Positions 1 to 9,029 of a stretch of 58,742 bases of DNA are shown in pieces; the stretch's first letter is position 1, and each line of letters opens with the position of its first letter. This stretch comes from Bacteroidota bacterium (GTDB lineage: Bacteria > Bacteroidota > Bacteroidia > Bacteroidales > F082). The translations under genes were made by a program, and so were the position numbers. The stretch covers positions 1 to 58,742 of the forward strand of contig JAERTF010000133.1 in assembly GCA_016845105.1 (NCBI GenBank), given 5' to 3'. Below the pieces are notes generated by a model, which saw nothing but the letters and a program-made list of their open reading frames with translations, ran no database searches and was not told where the DNA came from.

Positions 1-975
1 CCTCTTATCTCTTCAATGTTTATAGCACTTTTATTCCTCCCATTAATGAGATGGCTTAATAAATATAGTATACCTAAACCCATAAGCATAATTATGATAA
101 TTGGAATTATGATAGGTATTTTTTCTTTTGGAGGAAAGTTAATTCAGTTGTCAACCAAGGAAATAATTTCTGCGGATAGTTCCTTTTTCGAAAAGGCTGA
201 AATAAAACTATTAACTTTGATTGAATCCATCGAGAGCTTTTTGGGTATTGAGAGAGTAAAAGGCGAAAATGTATTAATTCATTATTTTCAAGACAATAAC
301 TTTTTTGAGAATTTTGGCTCTACAATTGACTTTGTTGGTGATACACTTTCAATGACTTTAATGACAGCGTTTTTTGTGATTTTACTACTTTCAGAGTCAA
401 TAAATTTTCAGAAACTATTGAATACAACAATTTTTAAGCTGAAATATTCATCAGTTAGAACATTTATAAAAATTGAAAAAGACATAATTAAATTTGTCTG
501 GGTTAAATTTTTAATAAGTCTGTTTACCGGAATAGGATTTAGTTTAGCTTGTCTGTTTTTCGATATAAGCTTCCCAATTTTTTGGGGATTGTTTGCCTTT
601 TTGATCAATTTTGTTCAGATGATAGGTTCGGTTATTTCGGTGGTGTTGTTATCTTTATTTGCATTTGTTGAGATTGAACCAACAGGTACTTTGTTATTCT
701 TCATATTAACAATAACACTTGTACAGGTAACAATGGGAGGAGTTCTTGAGCCAATTTTTATGGGTAAAACATTCTCAATTAACGTTATTACTGTAATTAT
801 TATGTTAATGCTTTGGGGATATATTTGGGGGATACCAGGATTAATCATGTCAATACCTATTACGGTATTTGTTAAAATAATTTTCGAACAATTTCCTCAA
901 ACGAAGATTATATCAAGTTTAATGGCAGGCCCCGAATCAAATGTTAAGGAATTTTGGAGAAAGAAGCAAAAATAG
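1..975 (+). CDS. AI-2E family transporter (5'-truncated by window)
   Basis: Polytopic inner-membrane protein of the AI-2E transporter (YdiK/PerM-like) family. The reading frame is open to base 1, so the true start lies upstream; the first ATG in view is at 16. Visible hydrophobic segments are near the left end, around the middle (after a soluble loop rich in charged residues) and in a long C-terminal block containing GVLEPIFMGKTFSI and a WGIPGLIMSIP-type motif, both typical of the family. The family exports small molecules or ions; a role in AI-2 transport is shown for few members and cannot be assumed. About 320 residues are present, so only a short N-terminal piece is missing. It ends about 115 bases before dnaG. 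Confidence 0.85.
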   Translation, partial: PLISSMFIALLFLPLMRWLNKYSIPKPISIIMIIGIMIGIFSFGGKLIQLSTKEIISADSSFFEKAEIKLLTLIESIESFLGIERVKGENVLIHYFQDNNFFENFGSTIDFVGDTLSMTLMTAFFVILLLSESINFQKLLNTTIFKLKYSSVRTFIKIEKDIIKFVWVKFLISLFTGIGFSLACLFFDISFPIFWGLFAFLINFVQMIGSVISVVLLSLFAFVEIEPTGTLLFFILTITLVQVTMGGVLEPIFMGKTFSINVITVIIMLMLWGYIWGIPGLIMSIPITVFVKIIFEQFPQTKIISSLMAGPESNVKEFWRKKQK

Positions 976-1043
976 GATTGCATAATTAATTCTTATCTGA
1001 GAATAATGTTGTAATCTCATTTGAACCTGATTGTATAATACTA

Positions 1044-1075
1044 TTGCAAACTAATCATAATTAAGCCTAAATTTG
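1044..1075 (+). promoter_or_regulatory. Probable dnaG promoter (-33 TTG, -7 TAAATTTG)
   Basis: TTG at 1044-1046 is followed after 21 bases by TAAATTTG (1068-1075), matching the Bacteroidota sigma consensus TTG / TAnnTTTG. It lies just before the GTG start of dnaG, giving a very short leader. Assigned by pattern only. Confidence 0.5.
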
Positions 1076-1089
1076 TAAAAATTAATTAA

Positions 1090-3024
1090 GTGATAAACCC
1101 CAATACAATACAAACCATTTTTGAAACTGCCCGCGTTGAGGAGGTTGTTGGTGATTTTGTTACACTAAAAAAACGGGGTGCTAACTATCTTGGATTGTGT
1201 CCTTTTCACAATGAAAAAACGCCTTCTTTTAGTGTTAGTCCTTCAAAAGGCATATACAAGTGCTTTGGGTGTGGTAAAGCCGGAAACGTTGTTGGGTTTG
1301 TAATGGAACACGAGCATTATTCCTATCCTGAGTCACTACGATATCTTGCCAAAAGATATAATATTGAAATTGAGGAAGAGGAAGTCACTCCTGAAATTCA
1401 GCAACAGCTCGATGAAAAAGAGAGCATGCTGGCATTAAATACGTTTATCACAAAATATTTTTCAAAAAATTTATTTGAGAAAAGTGAGGGAAAGGCTATA
1501 GGATTGACCTATTTGAAAGAAAGAGATTTTCGTGAGTCAGTAATTGAAAAGTTTGAACTTGGGTATTCGATTGATCAATGGGAAGATTATTCAAAGCATG
1601 CATTATCCAATGGCTATAAAAAGGATGTTCTAGTTGGAACAGGATTGAGTATTGATAAAGATGATAGGTTACTTGATCGTTTTCGAGGTAGGGTAATATT
1701 TCCAATTCACAACCTCACAGGCAGAGTAATTGGCTTTGGAGGACGGATACTATCTTCCGAAAAGTCCAAAGCAAAATACCTGAATTCACCAGAATCTGAC
1801 ATATATAATAAAAGCAAAGTATTATATGGAATTTACTTTGCCCGCAATGCCATTGTAAAAAATGATAAATGTTATTTAGTTGAAGGATATACTGATGTAA
1901 TTTCTCTTCATCAAACAGGAATTGAGAATGTTGTTTCATCTTCTGGAACATCGCTTACGGTTGACCAAATAAAACTTATAAGCCGTTACACTCCTAATAT
2001 TACAATGCTTTATGATGGTGATCCTGCTGGTATAAAAGCTTCATTTCGGGGAATTGATTTAATATTGGAGCAGGGAATGAATGTGAAAATTGTTCTTTTT
2101 CCCGAAGGCGAAGACCCTGATTCATATGCACGAAATCATACAACCAGTGAAACTGAAAGTTTTATTAATAATACAGCTGTTGATTTTATAGTCTTCAAAA
2201 CAGGGCTGTTAATGAAGGAAACGGAGGGAGATCCTACAGCCAGAGCTTCATTAATACGTGATATTGTAAAAACAATTTCCATCATTCCTGATGGAATCGT
2301 AAGATCCGAATACATTAAAGAGTGTAGCATCTTGCTGGAAACCAGAGAGCAAATTCTAATGAATGCTCTTAATAATATTCTGCGCCAAAAATATAGTAAG
2401 AATAGAAATATACCTCGTGATGTTATTCCTCGTGAGGAAGTACTGGATGCTAGTAAGAAACAGGTTGAGGTAAATCCTTTGGATATAAGTTATTTGGAAA
2501 ATGATTTGGCTCGTTTACTATTGCTATTCGGTGAATTGATTGTTAAGATAAAGACCGAGGACAACGAAGAACATAGTTTATCAATTTCTGAATTTATAAT
2601 AAGTGATTTGGATAATGATAGTTTAAGCTTTGAAAACAATATTTATCAACAGATTGTTGAGGAAATAAAAAAAGCCAAGCAAGATGATGTGGTTTTAACC
2701 GTATCACATTTCACTAATCACTCTAACCCAGCTATATCTTCATCTGCAATAGAGCTAATTACAACTCAATATGAGTTAAGTGATAACTGGGAAAAAAATA
2801 AGATCTTTGTAAAAAAGGAGGAAGATGATTTGTTCAACCTTGCATTATCAACACTTATGTCATTTAAATCAAGGTTAATCAGCAAAAAGCTTAATAATAT
2901 ATCCGAACAGCTAAAAGAAGCAAATGATGGAGCAGAAATATATTTACTTCAGCAAGAGTTCTTCGAATTAAAAAAACTTGCAAATCTTATCGATAGTGAG
3001 TTAAACAGACCTTTCAATTATTAA
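1090..3024 (+). CDS. dnaG: DNA primase DnaG
   Basis: Synthesises RNA primers for Okazaki fragments at the replication fork. The N-terminal CHC2 zinc-binding domain has ligands C37, H40, C58 and C61, within CPFHNEKTPSF and KCFGCGKAGN. It is followed by the RNA polymerase basic region and a TOPRIM core with the metal-binding motifs VEGYTDV and YDGDPAG. The roughly 200-residue C-terminal part is the divergent helicase-binding region. Length (644 aa) is normal for the phylum. The start is GTG: the next codons encode MINPNTIQTIFETARVEEVV, which aligns with other Bacteroidota primases. The next gene begins seven bases after the stop, so the two are probably co-transcribed. Confidence 0.97.
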   Translation: MINPNTIQTIFETARVEEVVGDFVTLKKRGANYLGLCPFHNEKTPSFSVSPSKGIYKCFGCGKAGNVVGFVMEHEHYSYPESLRYLAKRYNIEIEEEEVTPEIQQQLDEKESMLALNTFITKYFSKNLFEKSEGKAIGLTYLKERDFRESVIEKFELGYSIDQWEDYSKHALSNGYKKDVLVGTGLSIDKDDRLLDRFRGRVIFPIHNLTGRVIGFGGRILSSEKSKAKYLNSPESDIYNKSKVLYGIYFARNAIVKNDKCYLVEGYTDVISLHQTGIENVVSSSGTSLTVDQIKLISRYTPNITMLYDGDPAGIKASFRGIDLILEQGMNVKIVLFPEGEDPDSYARNHTTSETESFINNTAVDFIVFKTGLLMKETEGDPTARASLIRDIVKTISIIPDGIVRSEYIKECSILLETREQILMNALNNILRQKYSKNRNIPRDVIPREEVLDASKKQVEVNPLDISYLENDLARLLLLFGELIVKIKTEDNEEHSLSISEFIISDLDNDSLSFENNIYQQIVEEIKKAKQDDVVLTVSHFTNHSNPAISSSAIELITTQYELSDNWEKNKIFVKKEEDDLFNLALSTLMSFKSRLISKKLNNISEQLKEANDGAEIYLLQQEFFELKKLANLIDSELNRPFNY

Positions 3025-3030
3025 AACAGG

Positions 3031-4098
3031 ATGATACTACTACTATTATATTTATTTCTTGCATTAGTAATATCATTTCTTTGTTCAATAATGGAGGCTG
3101 TTCTACTTTCAACTCCACAACCATTTATTATGGTAGAAATGGATAAAGGGAAAAAGTGGGCTGGTTTATTTATTGATTTTAAAACCAATATCGATAAACC
3201 ATTATCAGCTATATTATCTTTAAATACTGTAGCTCATACAGTTGGCGCTGCTGGTGTTGGTGCTCAAGCGATAGTTGTATTTGGAGAAGCATCATTCGGG
3301 ATAGTTTCTGCTATATTAACCATCTTGATTTTAATTATAACTGAAATTATTCCGAAAACGTTGGGGGCTAGGTATTGGAGGAAGCTTGCCAAAATTACTA
3401 CATATCTTATAAAAAGCACAATAATTATTGCCTATCCGTTGGTTGTGGTATCTTCTTCAGTAACCAAGTTGTTTTCGAGTGAGGGGAAGGAACAAACAAC
3501 AAGCCGAGAAGAGATTGCTGCCCTAACCAGTATTGGTACTGATGAAGGATTATTTACGAAAAAGGAAGATCTAATTCTACAAAATGTTCTCAGATTAAAA
3601 GACATTAAAGTTAGGGAGATAATGACGCCAAGAGTTGTTGTTGCTGTTGCTGATGAGAACATGTCTGTAAAAGAGTTTATGGAGAACAAGAACTTTCTTA
3701 TGTTTTCAAGAATACCAATATATTCTGGCAATGACGAAAATATTGTAGGATACGTATTACGCGAGAAAGTTCTGGAGAATTTAGCTAGGGATCGAGATAA
3801 TCTTAAATTAAAGGATATAAATCGAAATATTATTATTGCACCAAACACTACGGCATTGTTTTCCTTATGGGAGGAGTTACTTGAGAAAAAAGAACATATA
3901 GCTCTTATTGTAGATGAGTATGGAGGATTGGACGGAATTGTTACAATGGAAGATGTAATCGAAACACTTCTAGGACTTGAAATTGTTGATGAAAAAGACA
4001 CCATTACCGATATGCAAGAATTTGCCAAAGAAAGGTGGAAAGCAAGGCAGGCAAAATATGACTTCTTAGACAATTTGAATAAAACCACTAATGACTGA
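3031..4098 (+). CDS. CNNM/CorC-type membrane protein with CBS pair
   Basis: Inner-membrane protein of the DUF21 (CNNM) family, related to Mg2+/Co2+ efflux proteins and hemolysin-like proteins. An N-terminal transmembrane domain (about residues 1-150) contains the family signature EIIPKTLGARYW. It is followed by two CBS domains (about 190-320) with VREIMTPR and an IVDEYGGLDGIVTMEDVIETLLG motif. The protein stops about 30 residues after the second CBS domain, so the C-terminal CorC_HlyC transporter-associated domain of longer homologues is absent. It lies 6 bases after dnaG. Family membership is clear, but the transported ion is not shown by sequence. Bacteroidota paralogues include the gliding-motility protein GldE; nothing here identifies it as that. 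Confidence 0.9.
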   Translation: MILLLLYLFLALVISFLCSIMEAVLLSTPQPFIMVEMDKGKKWAGLFIDFKTNIDKPLSAILSLNTVAHTVGAAGVGAQAIVVFGEASFGIVSAILTILILIITEIIPKTLGARYWRKLAKITTYLIKSTIIIAYPLVVVSSSVTKLFSSEGKEQTTSREEIAALTSIGTDEGLFTKKEDLILQNVLRLKDIKVREIMTPRVVVAVADENMSVKEFMENKNFLMFSRIPIYSGNDENIVGYVLREKVLENLARDRDNLKLKDINRNIIIAPNTTALFSLWEELLEKKEHIALIVDEYGGLDGIVTMEDVIETLLGLEIVDEKDTITDMQEFAKERWKARQAKYDFLDNLNKTTND

Positions 4099-4109
4099 TC
4101 ATAAGTGTC

Positions 4110-4886
4110 TTATCCTTTACCAAGAGGTAGGTAGTATGCAAATGTAACATTTAGATTCCTATTGTAAAAACGTTTATAATCATCAGATAGGTATTCTAAG
4201 TTTTCAGTTTTATAAAAGTCAATAAACCCATGCCCAAATCGTAGATCCAAACCTAATTTACCGGAACCAACTTGCTTAAGAATTCCCATGCCAATGTACA
4301 TACCCAAATCCATTTGGTTGTGATAACTAGGGTCATGGGGTTGACCTTTTTCCCCGTTTTCCTTTGTAAATTCCTCGAAGGTTATTTTCCCAGTAGTTTT
4401 TGAGTGGTAATTTGAATGATAACCAGGATCATACATATACTTCCCATTTATTGCATAACCAAAATATGGTCCAATACTGAAGAAGTATTTGTATTTATTT
4501 CCAAATGTAAACTTTACTAAAACAGGGATCTCTAAATAATTCTACGTCACTGTGTACTTGCCTGGTTGAAAATTGGAAGTACTACCTTGATAAAATGGGA
4601 AAACATTGGCTGTCTTTCAGCCTTTTTGAGTATATAAAAATTCGGGTTGAATGCTTATCAAATCGGAAATCTGATAGTTAACAGCAATACCTCCTGTAAT
4701 TCCTAATACTAATGAATTAAAACCCCAAGATTCAGAGGATATTCCAGAATGTAATCCTGTACCATCAGAAAAACTCATCCCAATTGAAGGTGCAACAGAA
4801 AATTGCGACTTAACCGTTAGTCCAAAAAGTAATATTGCTATTAAACAAAGAGATTTATTGATTGGAGCAAATTATTTGATTTTCAT
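4110..4886 (-). pseudogene. Decayed PorT-like outer-membrane beta-barrel gene, three in-frame stops
   Basis: Reading from ATG at 4886, one frame runs 258 codons to the stop at 4110-4112 and is interrupted only by three nonsense codons: TAA at codon 5 (4872-4874), TGA at codon 90 (4617-4619) and TAG at codon 115 (4542-4544). There are no frameshifts. The conceptual product has a hydrophobic signal segment (LCLIAILLFGLTVKSQ), then alternating beta-strand sequence with IQPEFLYTQKG, NYLEIPVLVKF and GPYFGYAINGKY, the hallmarks of PorT/outer-membrane beta-barrel domain proteins (usually about 200-260 aa). The intact C-terminal piece (4110-4436) lacks a signal peptide and could not reach the outer membrane. 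Sequencing error is possible, but three independent substitution-type errors in one gene are unlikely. Confidence 0.8.
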
Positions 4887-5104
4887 ATGCAAAAATAGGC
4901 TTTATAAAGATTGTATTAAACATTCAATTAATAATTCAAAAATGATTTTCAATTTTCCGGCACTATCTATAATATAGATAATTAACGTGTTAAATTGGGA
5001 GAGGAAAGAAGAAAAATAATAAACGCAGAAATAAATATAGTGCAGGATATCCCATATATCCCTGAAATTTAGTTTTTTTGCAACTTAATTTAAAATTAAG
5101 TCAA

Positions 5105-6544
5105 GTGAAAAGAACTGAGATTAGTTCATTGCTACAATCAAGGGATTTTGGCAGTGAAGTTATTGTACAAGGATGGGTACGTACCAAACGTGGAAGTAAA
5201 AATGTAGCCTTTATAGCTCTAAATGATGGATCAACAATTAATAATGTTCAAGTTGTTGTTGATGTAGATGATATTACTTCTAGTATTCTTGAGAAGGTTC
5301 ACACAGGTGCGGCTTTGACAATTGTGGGTGAACTTGTTGAATCGTCAGGTAGTGGACAAAATGTTGAGGTTCATGCCAAAACCATTGAAATATTAGGAAT
5401 GTCAAATCCTGATGAATATCCTCTTCAGCCAAAGAAACATTCACTTGAATTTTTACGTGAGAAGGCACATCTTCGATATCGCACCAATACTTTTGCTGCC
5501 ATTGCACGAATTAGGCATAATATGATTTTTGCCATTCATAAGTTTTTCCACGATAGGGGATTTTATAATATTCATTCACCGATTTTAACTGGGTCTGATG
5601 CAGAAGGAGCTGGAGAAATGTTTCAGGTTACTACTCTTGAGTTGGAAAATATTCCAAAAAATAATGATGGTAAGGTTGATTTTAGCAAAGATTTCTTTGG
5701 TAAAGCAGCTAATCTAACTGTTAGTGGTCAGTTGGAAGCTGAGCTTGCTGCATTGGCTTTATCAAAAGTATATACATTTGGTCCAACATTTCGTGCTGAA
5801 AATTCCAATACTGCACGTCATTTGGCCGAATTTTGGATGATTGAACCTGAATTTGCTTTTGGTGATATAGTTGATGATATGGATTTGGCAGAGGACATGT
5901 TAAAATATGTTATCGGCTACGCATTAGATCATTGCATGGAGGATTTAGCATTCCTGAGTAATCGGTTAACAAATGAGGAGAAAAATAAAAAAGCAGATGA
6001 GCGTTCGATGGAATTAATTGAGAAGCTAAAATTTGTTCTTGATCAGCCATTTGAAAGGTTAACATATACTGAAGCAATTGAGATTCTTAAAAATTCGAAA
6101 CCTAATAAGAAAAAGAAATTCCAATTTGTAATTGATGGATGGGGTGCCGATCTGCAATCAGAACACGAAAGATATTTGGTTGAAAAACATTTTAAGAAAC
6201 CAGTAATTCTTACTGATTATCCTGCATCAATTAAAGCTTTTTATATGAAGCAAAACGATGACGGAAAAACAGTAAGAGCAATGGATATTCTTTTCCCTCA
6301 AATTGGTGAAATAATTGGCGGTTCACAACGTGAAGAAGATTATGAAAAACTATCGAGACGAATGGTTGAAATGGATATTCCTGAAGAATCTATGTGGTGG
6401 TATTTGGAAACCCGAAAGTTTGGTACTGTTCCGCATGCTGGTTTTGGATTAGGTTTCGAGCGTCTTATTCTATTTATTACTGGAATGGGCAACATCCGCG
6501 ATGTAATTCCCTTTCCCCGAACACCAATGAATTTGGAATTTTAG
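5105..6544 (+). CDS. asnS: Asparaginyl-tRNA synthetase
   Basis: Charges tRNA-Asn with asparagine in the cytoplasm. It has an N-terminal OB-fold anticodon-binding domain ([23 protein letters not shown]) and a class II catalytic core. Motif 2 is [21 protein letters not shown] and motif 3 is [15 protein letters not shown] near the C-terminus. The insertion of about 100 residues after motif 2 ([17 protein letters not shown] and onward) is usual for Bacteroidota AsnRS. I choose GTG at 5105 ([11 protein letters not shown]) because homologues begin only a few residues before this point. An in-frame TTG at 5078 would add nine residues. About 480 aa. It stands alone, followed by the rpoN promoter. Confidence 0.95.
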   Translation: MKRTEISSLLQSRDFGSEVIVQGWVRTKRGSKNVAFIALNDGSTINNVQVVVDVDDITSSILEKVHTGAALTIVGELVESSGSGQNVEVHAKTIEILGMSNPDEYPLQPKKHSLEFLREKAHLRYRTNTFAAIARIRHNMIFAIHKFFHDRGFYNIHSPILTGSDAEGAGEMFQVTTLELENIPKNNDGKVDFSKDFFGKAANLTVSGQLEAELAALALSKVYTFGPTFRAENSNTARHLAEFWMIEPEFAFGDIVDDMDLAEDMLKYVIGYALDHCMEDLAFLSNRLTNEEKNKKADERSMELIEKLKFVLDQPFERLTYTEAIEILKNSKPNKKKKFQFVIDGWGADLQSEHERYLVEKHFKKPVILTDYPASIKAFYMKQNDDGKTVRAMDILFPQIGEIIGGSQREEDYEKLSRRMVEMDIPEESMWWYLETRKFGTVPHAGFGLGFERLILFITGMGNIRDVIPFPRTPMNLEF

Positions 6545-6651
6545 CATTTGATTTTTTGTTTTTACTGTCTTTGTATTTAATAATCAAACTGTACTACATT
6601 TTGATTATAATTTTGGGTAGTTGATAAATCTTTTAAAATTTTATATCCAAA

Positions 6652-6683
6652 ATTGTGCCATAATAAAAATGTTCTTACATTTG
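6652..6683 (+). promoter_or_regulatory. Probable rpoN promoter
   Basis: ATTG at 6652-6655, a 20-base spacer and TACATTTG at 6676-6683 match the Bacteroidota housekeeping promoter. The rpoN ATG follows at 6711, giving a leader of roughly 20 bases. Confidence 0.55.
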
Positions 6684-6710
6684 TGTTGGTTGAAATCTTA
6701 ATTAATATAC

Positions 6711-8198
6711 ATGCTAAACCAACGTTTACAGCAAAAATTACTTCAGAAATTATCTCCTCAGCAAATATTGCTGATGAAATTGCTGCAAATACCAACTGTT
6801 GGTTTAGAGCAACGAATTAAGCAGGAAATTGAAGATAACCCTGCCCTGGAAGTCGACTCAACTGACAATATTGGTGATGATAATTATGACGAAAAAACTG
6901 ATAGCGGAGATAAGGATGATTCTGTAGATACTGAGCTTGATGACTTTAAATCGAAAGATGACGAGTTTGATTTTAATGATTATGTAAACGAAGATGATGT
7001 TCCATCATATAAGTTAAAAACCAATAATTACAGTTCGGATGAGGAACGAAGAGAGGTTCCATTTGTCTCTGGTACCAGTTTTCATGAAAATTTGCAACAA
7101 CAACTGAGGTTGCGACACCTTAATGAAATGGATACCAAGATTGGAAACTACATTATTGGAAACATTGATGATTCGGGTTATTTGCAACGTTCTGTAGATG
7201 CAATTGTTGATGATTTGGCATTTACACAAAATGTTATTGCTGCCAAAGAAGATGTAGACAGAGTGCTTGCAATAATTCAACAGTTCGACCCTTCTGGAGT
7301 AGGGGCTACTGACCTAAAAGACTGCTTGTTGATACAAATTAATCGTAAAATTCAAGAAGCACCTTCAGAAAAACTTGATCTTGCAAAACGGATTATTAGT
7401 AGATATTTCAATGATTTCACAAAAAAGCATTATCAAAAGATAATGAAACGAGTTGAGATTACGGAGGATCAACTAAAAGAAGCATTGGATGAAATTCTTC
7501 ATTTAAATCCAAAACCCGGTAATTCGTTAAGTGAAACCACAAAAGATAATCATTATATAATTCCTGACTTTACTATAACAAATAATGGAGATGAGCTTGA
7601 ATTATCATTAAATTCATGGAATAGCACTGATTTAAAGGTTAGCAGTACGTTTTCAGATATGATGAATACTGTTGGTAAGCAAAAGAAGAGTAAGAAACAA
7701 CGCGAAGCATATTCGTTTATCAAACAAAAAGTGGACTCGGCAAAGTGGTTTATTGATGCAATTCAACAGCGTCAAAATACCCTGTATTCAACAATGAAGG
7801 CGATTATGGAATATCAATATGAATATTTGCTAACCGGGGATGACACTAAGCTTAAGCCGATGATTCTTAAAGATATAGCAGAAAAAGTGAATCTCGATAT
7901 TTCCACCATTTCACGAGTTGCAAATAGTAAATATGTACAAACACCCTTTGGAACATTATTAATAAAGAGTTTCTTTAGCGAATCGATGCAAAAGGATGAT
8001 GGTGAAACTGTATCAACACGCGAAATTAAAACGATTTTGAGGGAAATTATCGATGCTGAGAATAAGGAAAAACCTTATACAGATGAGTATCTTACAACCC
8101 AGCTAAAGGAAAAGGGCTATCCAATTGCGCGCCGTACTGTTGCAAAATATCGCGAACAATTAAAAATTCCTGTTGCAAGATTGAGGAAAGAGTTATAA
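6711..8198 (+). CDS. rpoN: RNA polymerase sigma-54 factor
   Basis: Alternative sigma factor that recognises -24/-12 promoters and needs AAA+ activators. Region I is at the N-terminus and glutamine/leucine-rich (LNQRLQQKLLQKLSPQQILLMKLLQ). It is followed by a very acidic linker (about residues 50-110), then the core-binding domain, a helix-turn-helix (LKDIAEKVNLDISTISRVANSKYVQ) and the RpoN box ARRTVAKYREQL (residues 473-484). Length of 495 aa is typical. No sigma-54 activator is encoded in the window, so its regulon lies elsewhere. It is followed 75 bases later by a membrane protein gene on the same strand. Confidence 0.97.
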   Translation: MLNQRLQQKLLQKLSPQQILLMKLLQIPTVGLEQRIKQEIEDNPALEVDSTDNIGDDNYDEKTDSGDKDDSVDTELDDFKSKDDEFDFNDYVNEDDVPSYKLKTNNYSSDEERREVPFVSGTSFHENLQQQLRLRHLNEMDTKIGNYIIGNIDDSGYLQRSVDAIVDDLAFTQNVIAAKEDVDRVLAIIQQFDPSGVGATDLKDCLLIQINRKIQEAPSEKLDLAKRIISRYFNDFTKKHYQKIMKRVEITEDQLKEALDEILHLNPKPGNSLSETTKDNHYIIPDFTITNNGDELELSLNSWNSTDLKVSSTFSDMMNTVGKQKKSKKQREAYSFIKQKVDSAKWFIDAIQQRQNTLYSTMKAIMEYQYEYLLTGDDTKLKPMILKDIAEKVNLDISTISRVANSKYVQTPFGTLLIKSFFSESMQKDDGETVSTREIKTILREIIDAENKEKPYTDEYLTTQLKEKGYPIARRTVAKYREQLKIPVARLRKEL

Positions 8199-8273
8199 GC
8201 TTGAGGCATATTAAATTCCTTTTTTTCTCATTTTTTATCTATTAAATAGCATAAAACAAATAATAAAAATCAA

Positions 8274-8885
8274 ATGAGCTCTTTAGTTGCTAAAATTATC
8301 TCATCAATTTTCCACCCTTTATTGGTTCCCACATATGCATTGTTGTTACTAATGAATTTACAAACCTATTCCATACTAGCTATACCGATTAACTATCGCT
8401 ATATAGTAATTGCATTTGTTTTTTTATCAACATTTATCCTTCCATCAATAATAGTATTTCTATTATTAAAAATGGGCAAAATAGCAACACTTGAAATGCA
8501 AACACAAAGGGAGAGGGTGATTCCAATGCTAATAATTGCCATATTATTTTATGGCACTTATCAATTATTAAAGCAAACATCATTAACGAGCCTAATTACT
8601 TTTTTTATGATGGGATCAACTTTATTGGTTCTTGTAGCATTACTTCTTAATTACATAACAAAAATTAGTTTGCATATGATTGCATGGGGTGGTTTCTTGG
8701 GAATGATACTGGGTTTTGCCATCCGATTTAATTATAATTTAATTTATCTTGTGGTTGTATTGATATTATTGATTGGTATTATAGCTACCTCACGTTTAAG
8801 ACTAAATGCACATAGTCCATTTCAAATATACCTGGGTTTACTAATTGGTACACTTGGAATGGCATCAATGTTTTTTTTAGTTTGA
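8274..8885 (+). CDS. Polytopic membrane protein, PAP2-like layout
   Basis: About 203 residues with six or so transmembrane segments. I do not recognise a named family with confidence. Three polar islands fall where phosphatidic-acid-phosphatase (PAP2) signatures would be: TQRERVIPML, ISLHMIAWGG and SRLRLNAHSPFQIYLG. These recall the KxxxxxxRP, PSGH and SRxxxxxHxxxD motifs, but the serine of PSGH and the final aspartate are not preserved. It may be a degenerate or divergent lipid-phosphatase-like protein of the inner membrane. It could be co-transcribed with rpoN. Confidence 0.6.
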   Translation: MSSLVAKIISSIFHPLLVPTYALLLLMNLQTYSILAIPINYRYIVIAFVFLSTFILPSIIVFLLLKMGKIATLEMQTQRERVIPMLIIAILFYGTYQLLKQTSLTSLITFFMMGSTLLVLVALLLNYITKISLHMIAWGGFLGMILGFAIRFNYNLIYLVVVLILLIGIIATSRLRLNAHSPFQIYLGLLIGTLGMASMFFLV

Positions 8886-8966
8886 ATTAAGCTATTATAA
8901 TTGAAGAATGAAATACTTCTAATTATTGTTTCAGTAAATACAAGTATCACCAATATGATATAGTTA

Positions 8967-8981
8967 TTGTACTTTGTACAA
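8967..8981. other. Small stem-loop between convergent genes
   Basis: TTGTAC (8967-8972), a three-base loop and GTACAA (8976-8981) form a short perfect stem in the spacer between the membrane-protein gene and the LruC gene, which converge here. A T/A-rich stretch follows near 9005. It may contribute to weak bidirectional termination. Confidence 0.3.
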
Positions 8982-9029
8982 GTTAAATTTTATCTATGCA
9001 CATTTTTTAAAAAACTGTATCCCATGTAG

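Noticed and set aside
4110..4436. 108-residue ORF as an independent small gene
   Set aside because: It is the in-frame C-terminal part of the 258-codon barrel gene, without signal peptide; the upstream part shows clear homology-like features in the same frame.
4110..4886. Stop-codon readthrough or recoding in the barrel gene
   Set aside because: Three different stop codons at unrelated sites with no recoding context; decay is the simpler explanation.
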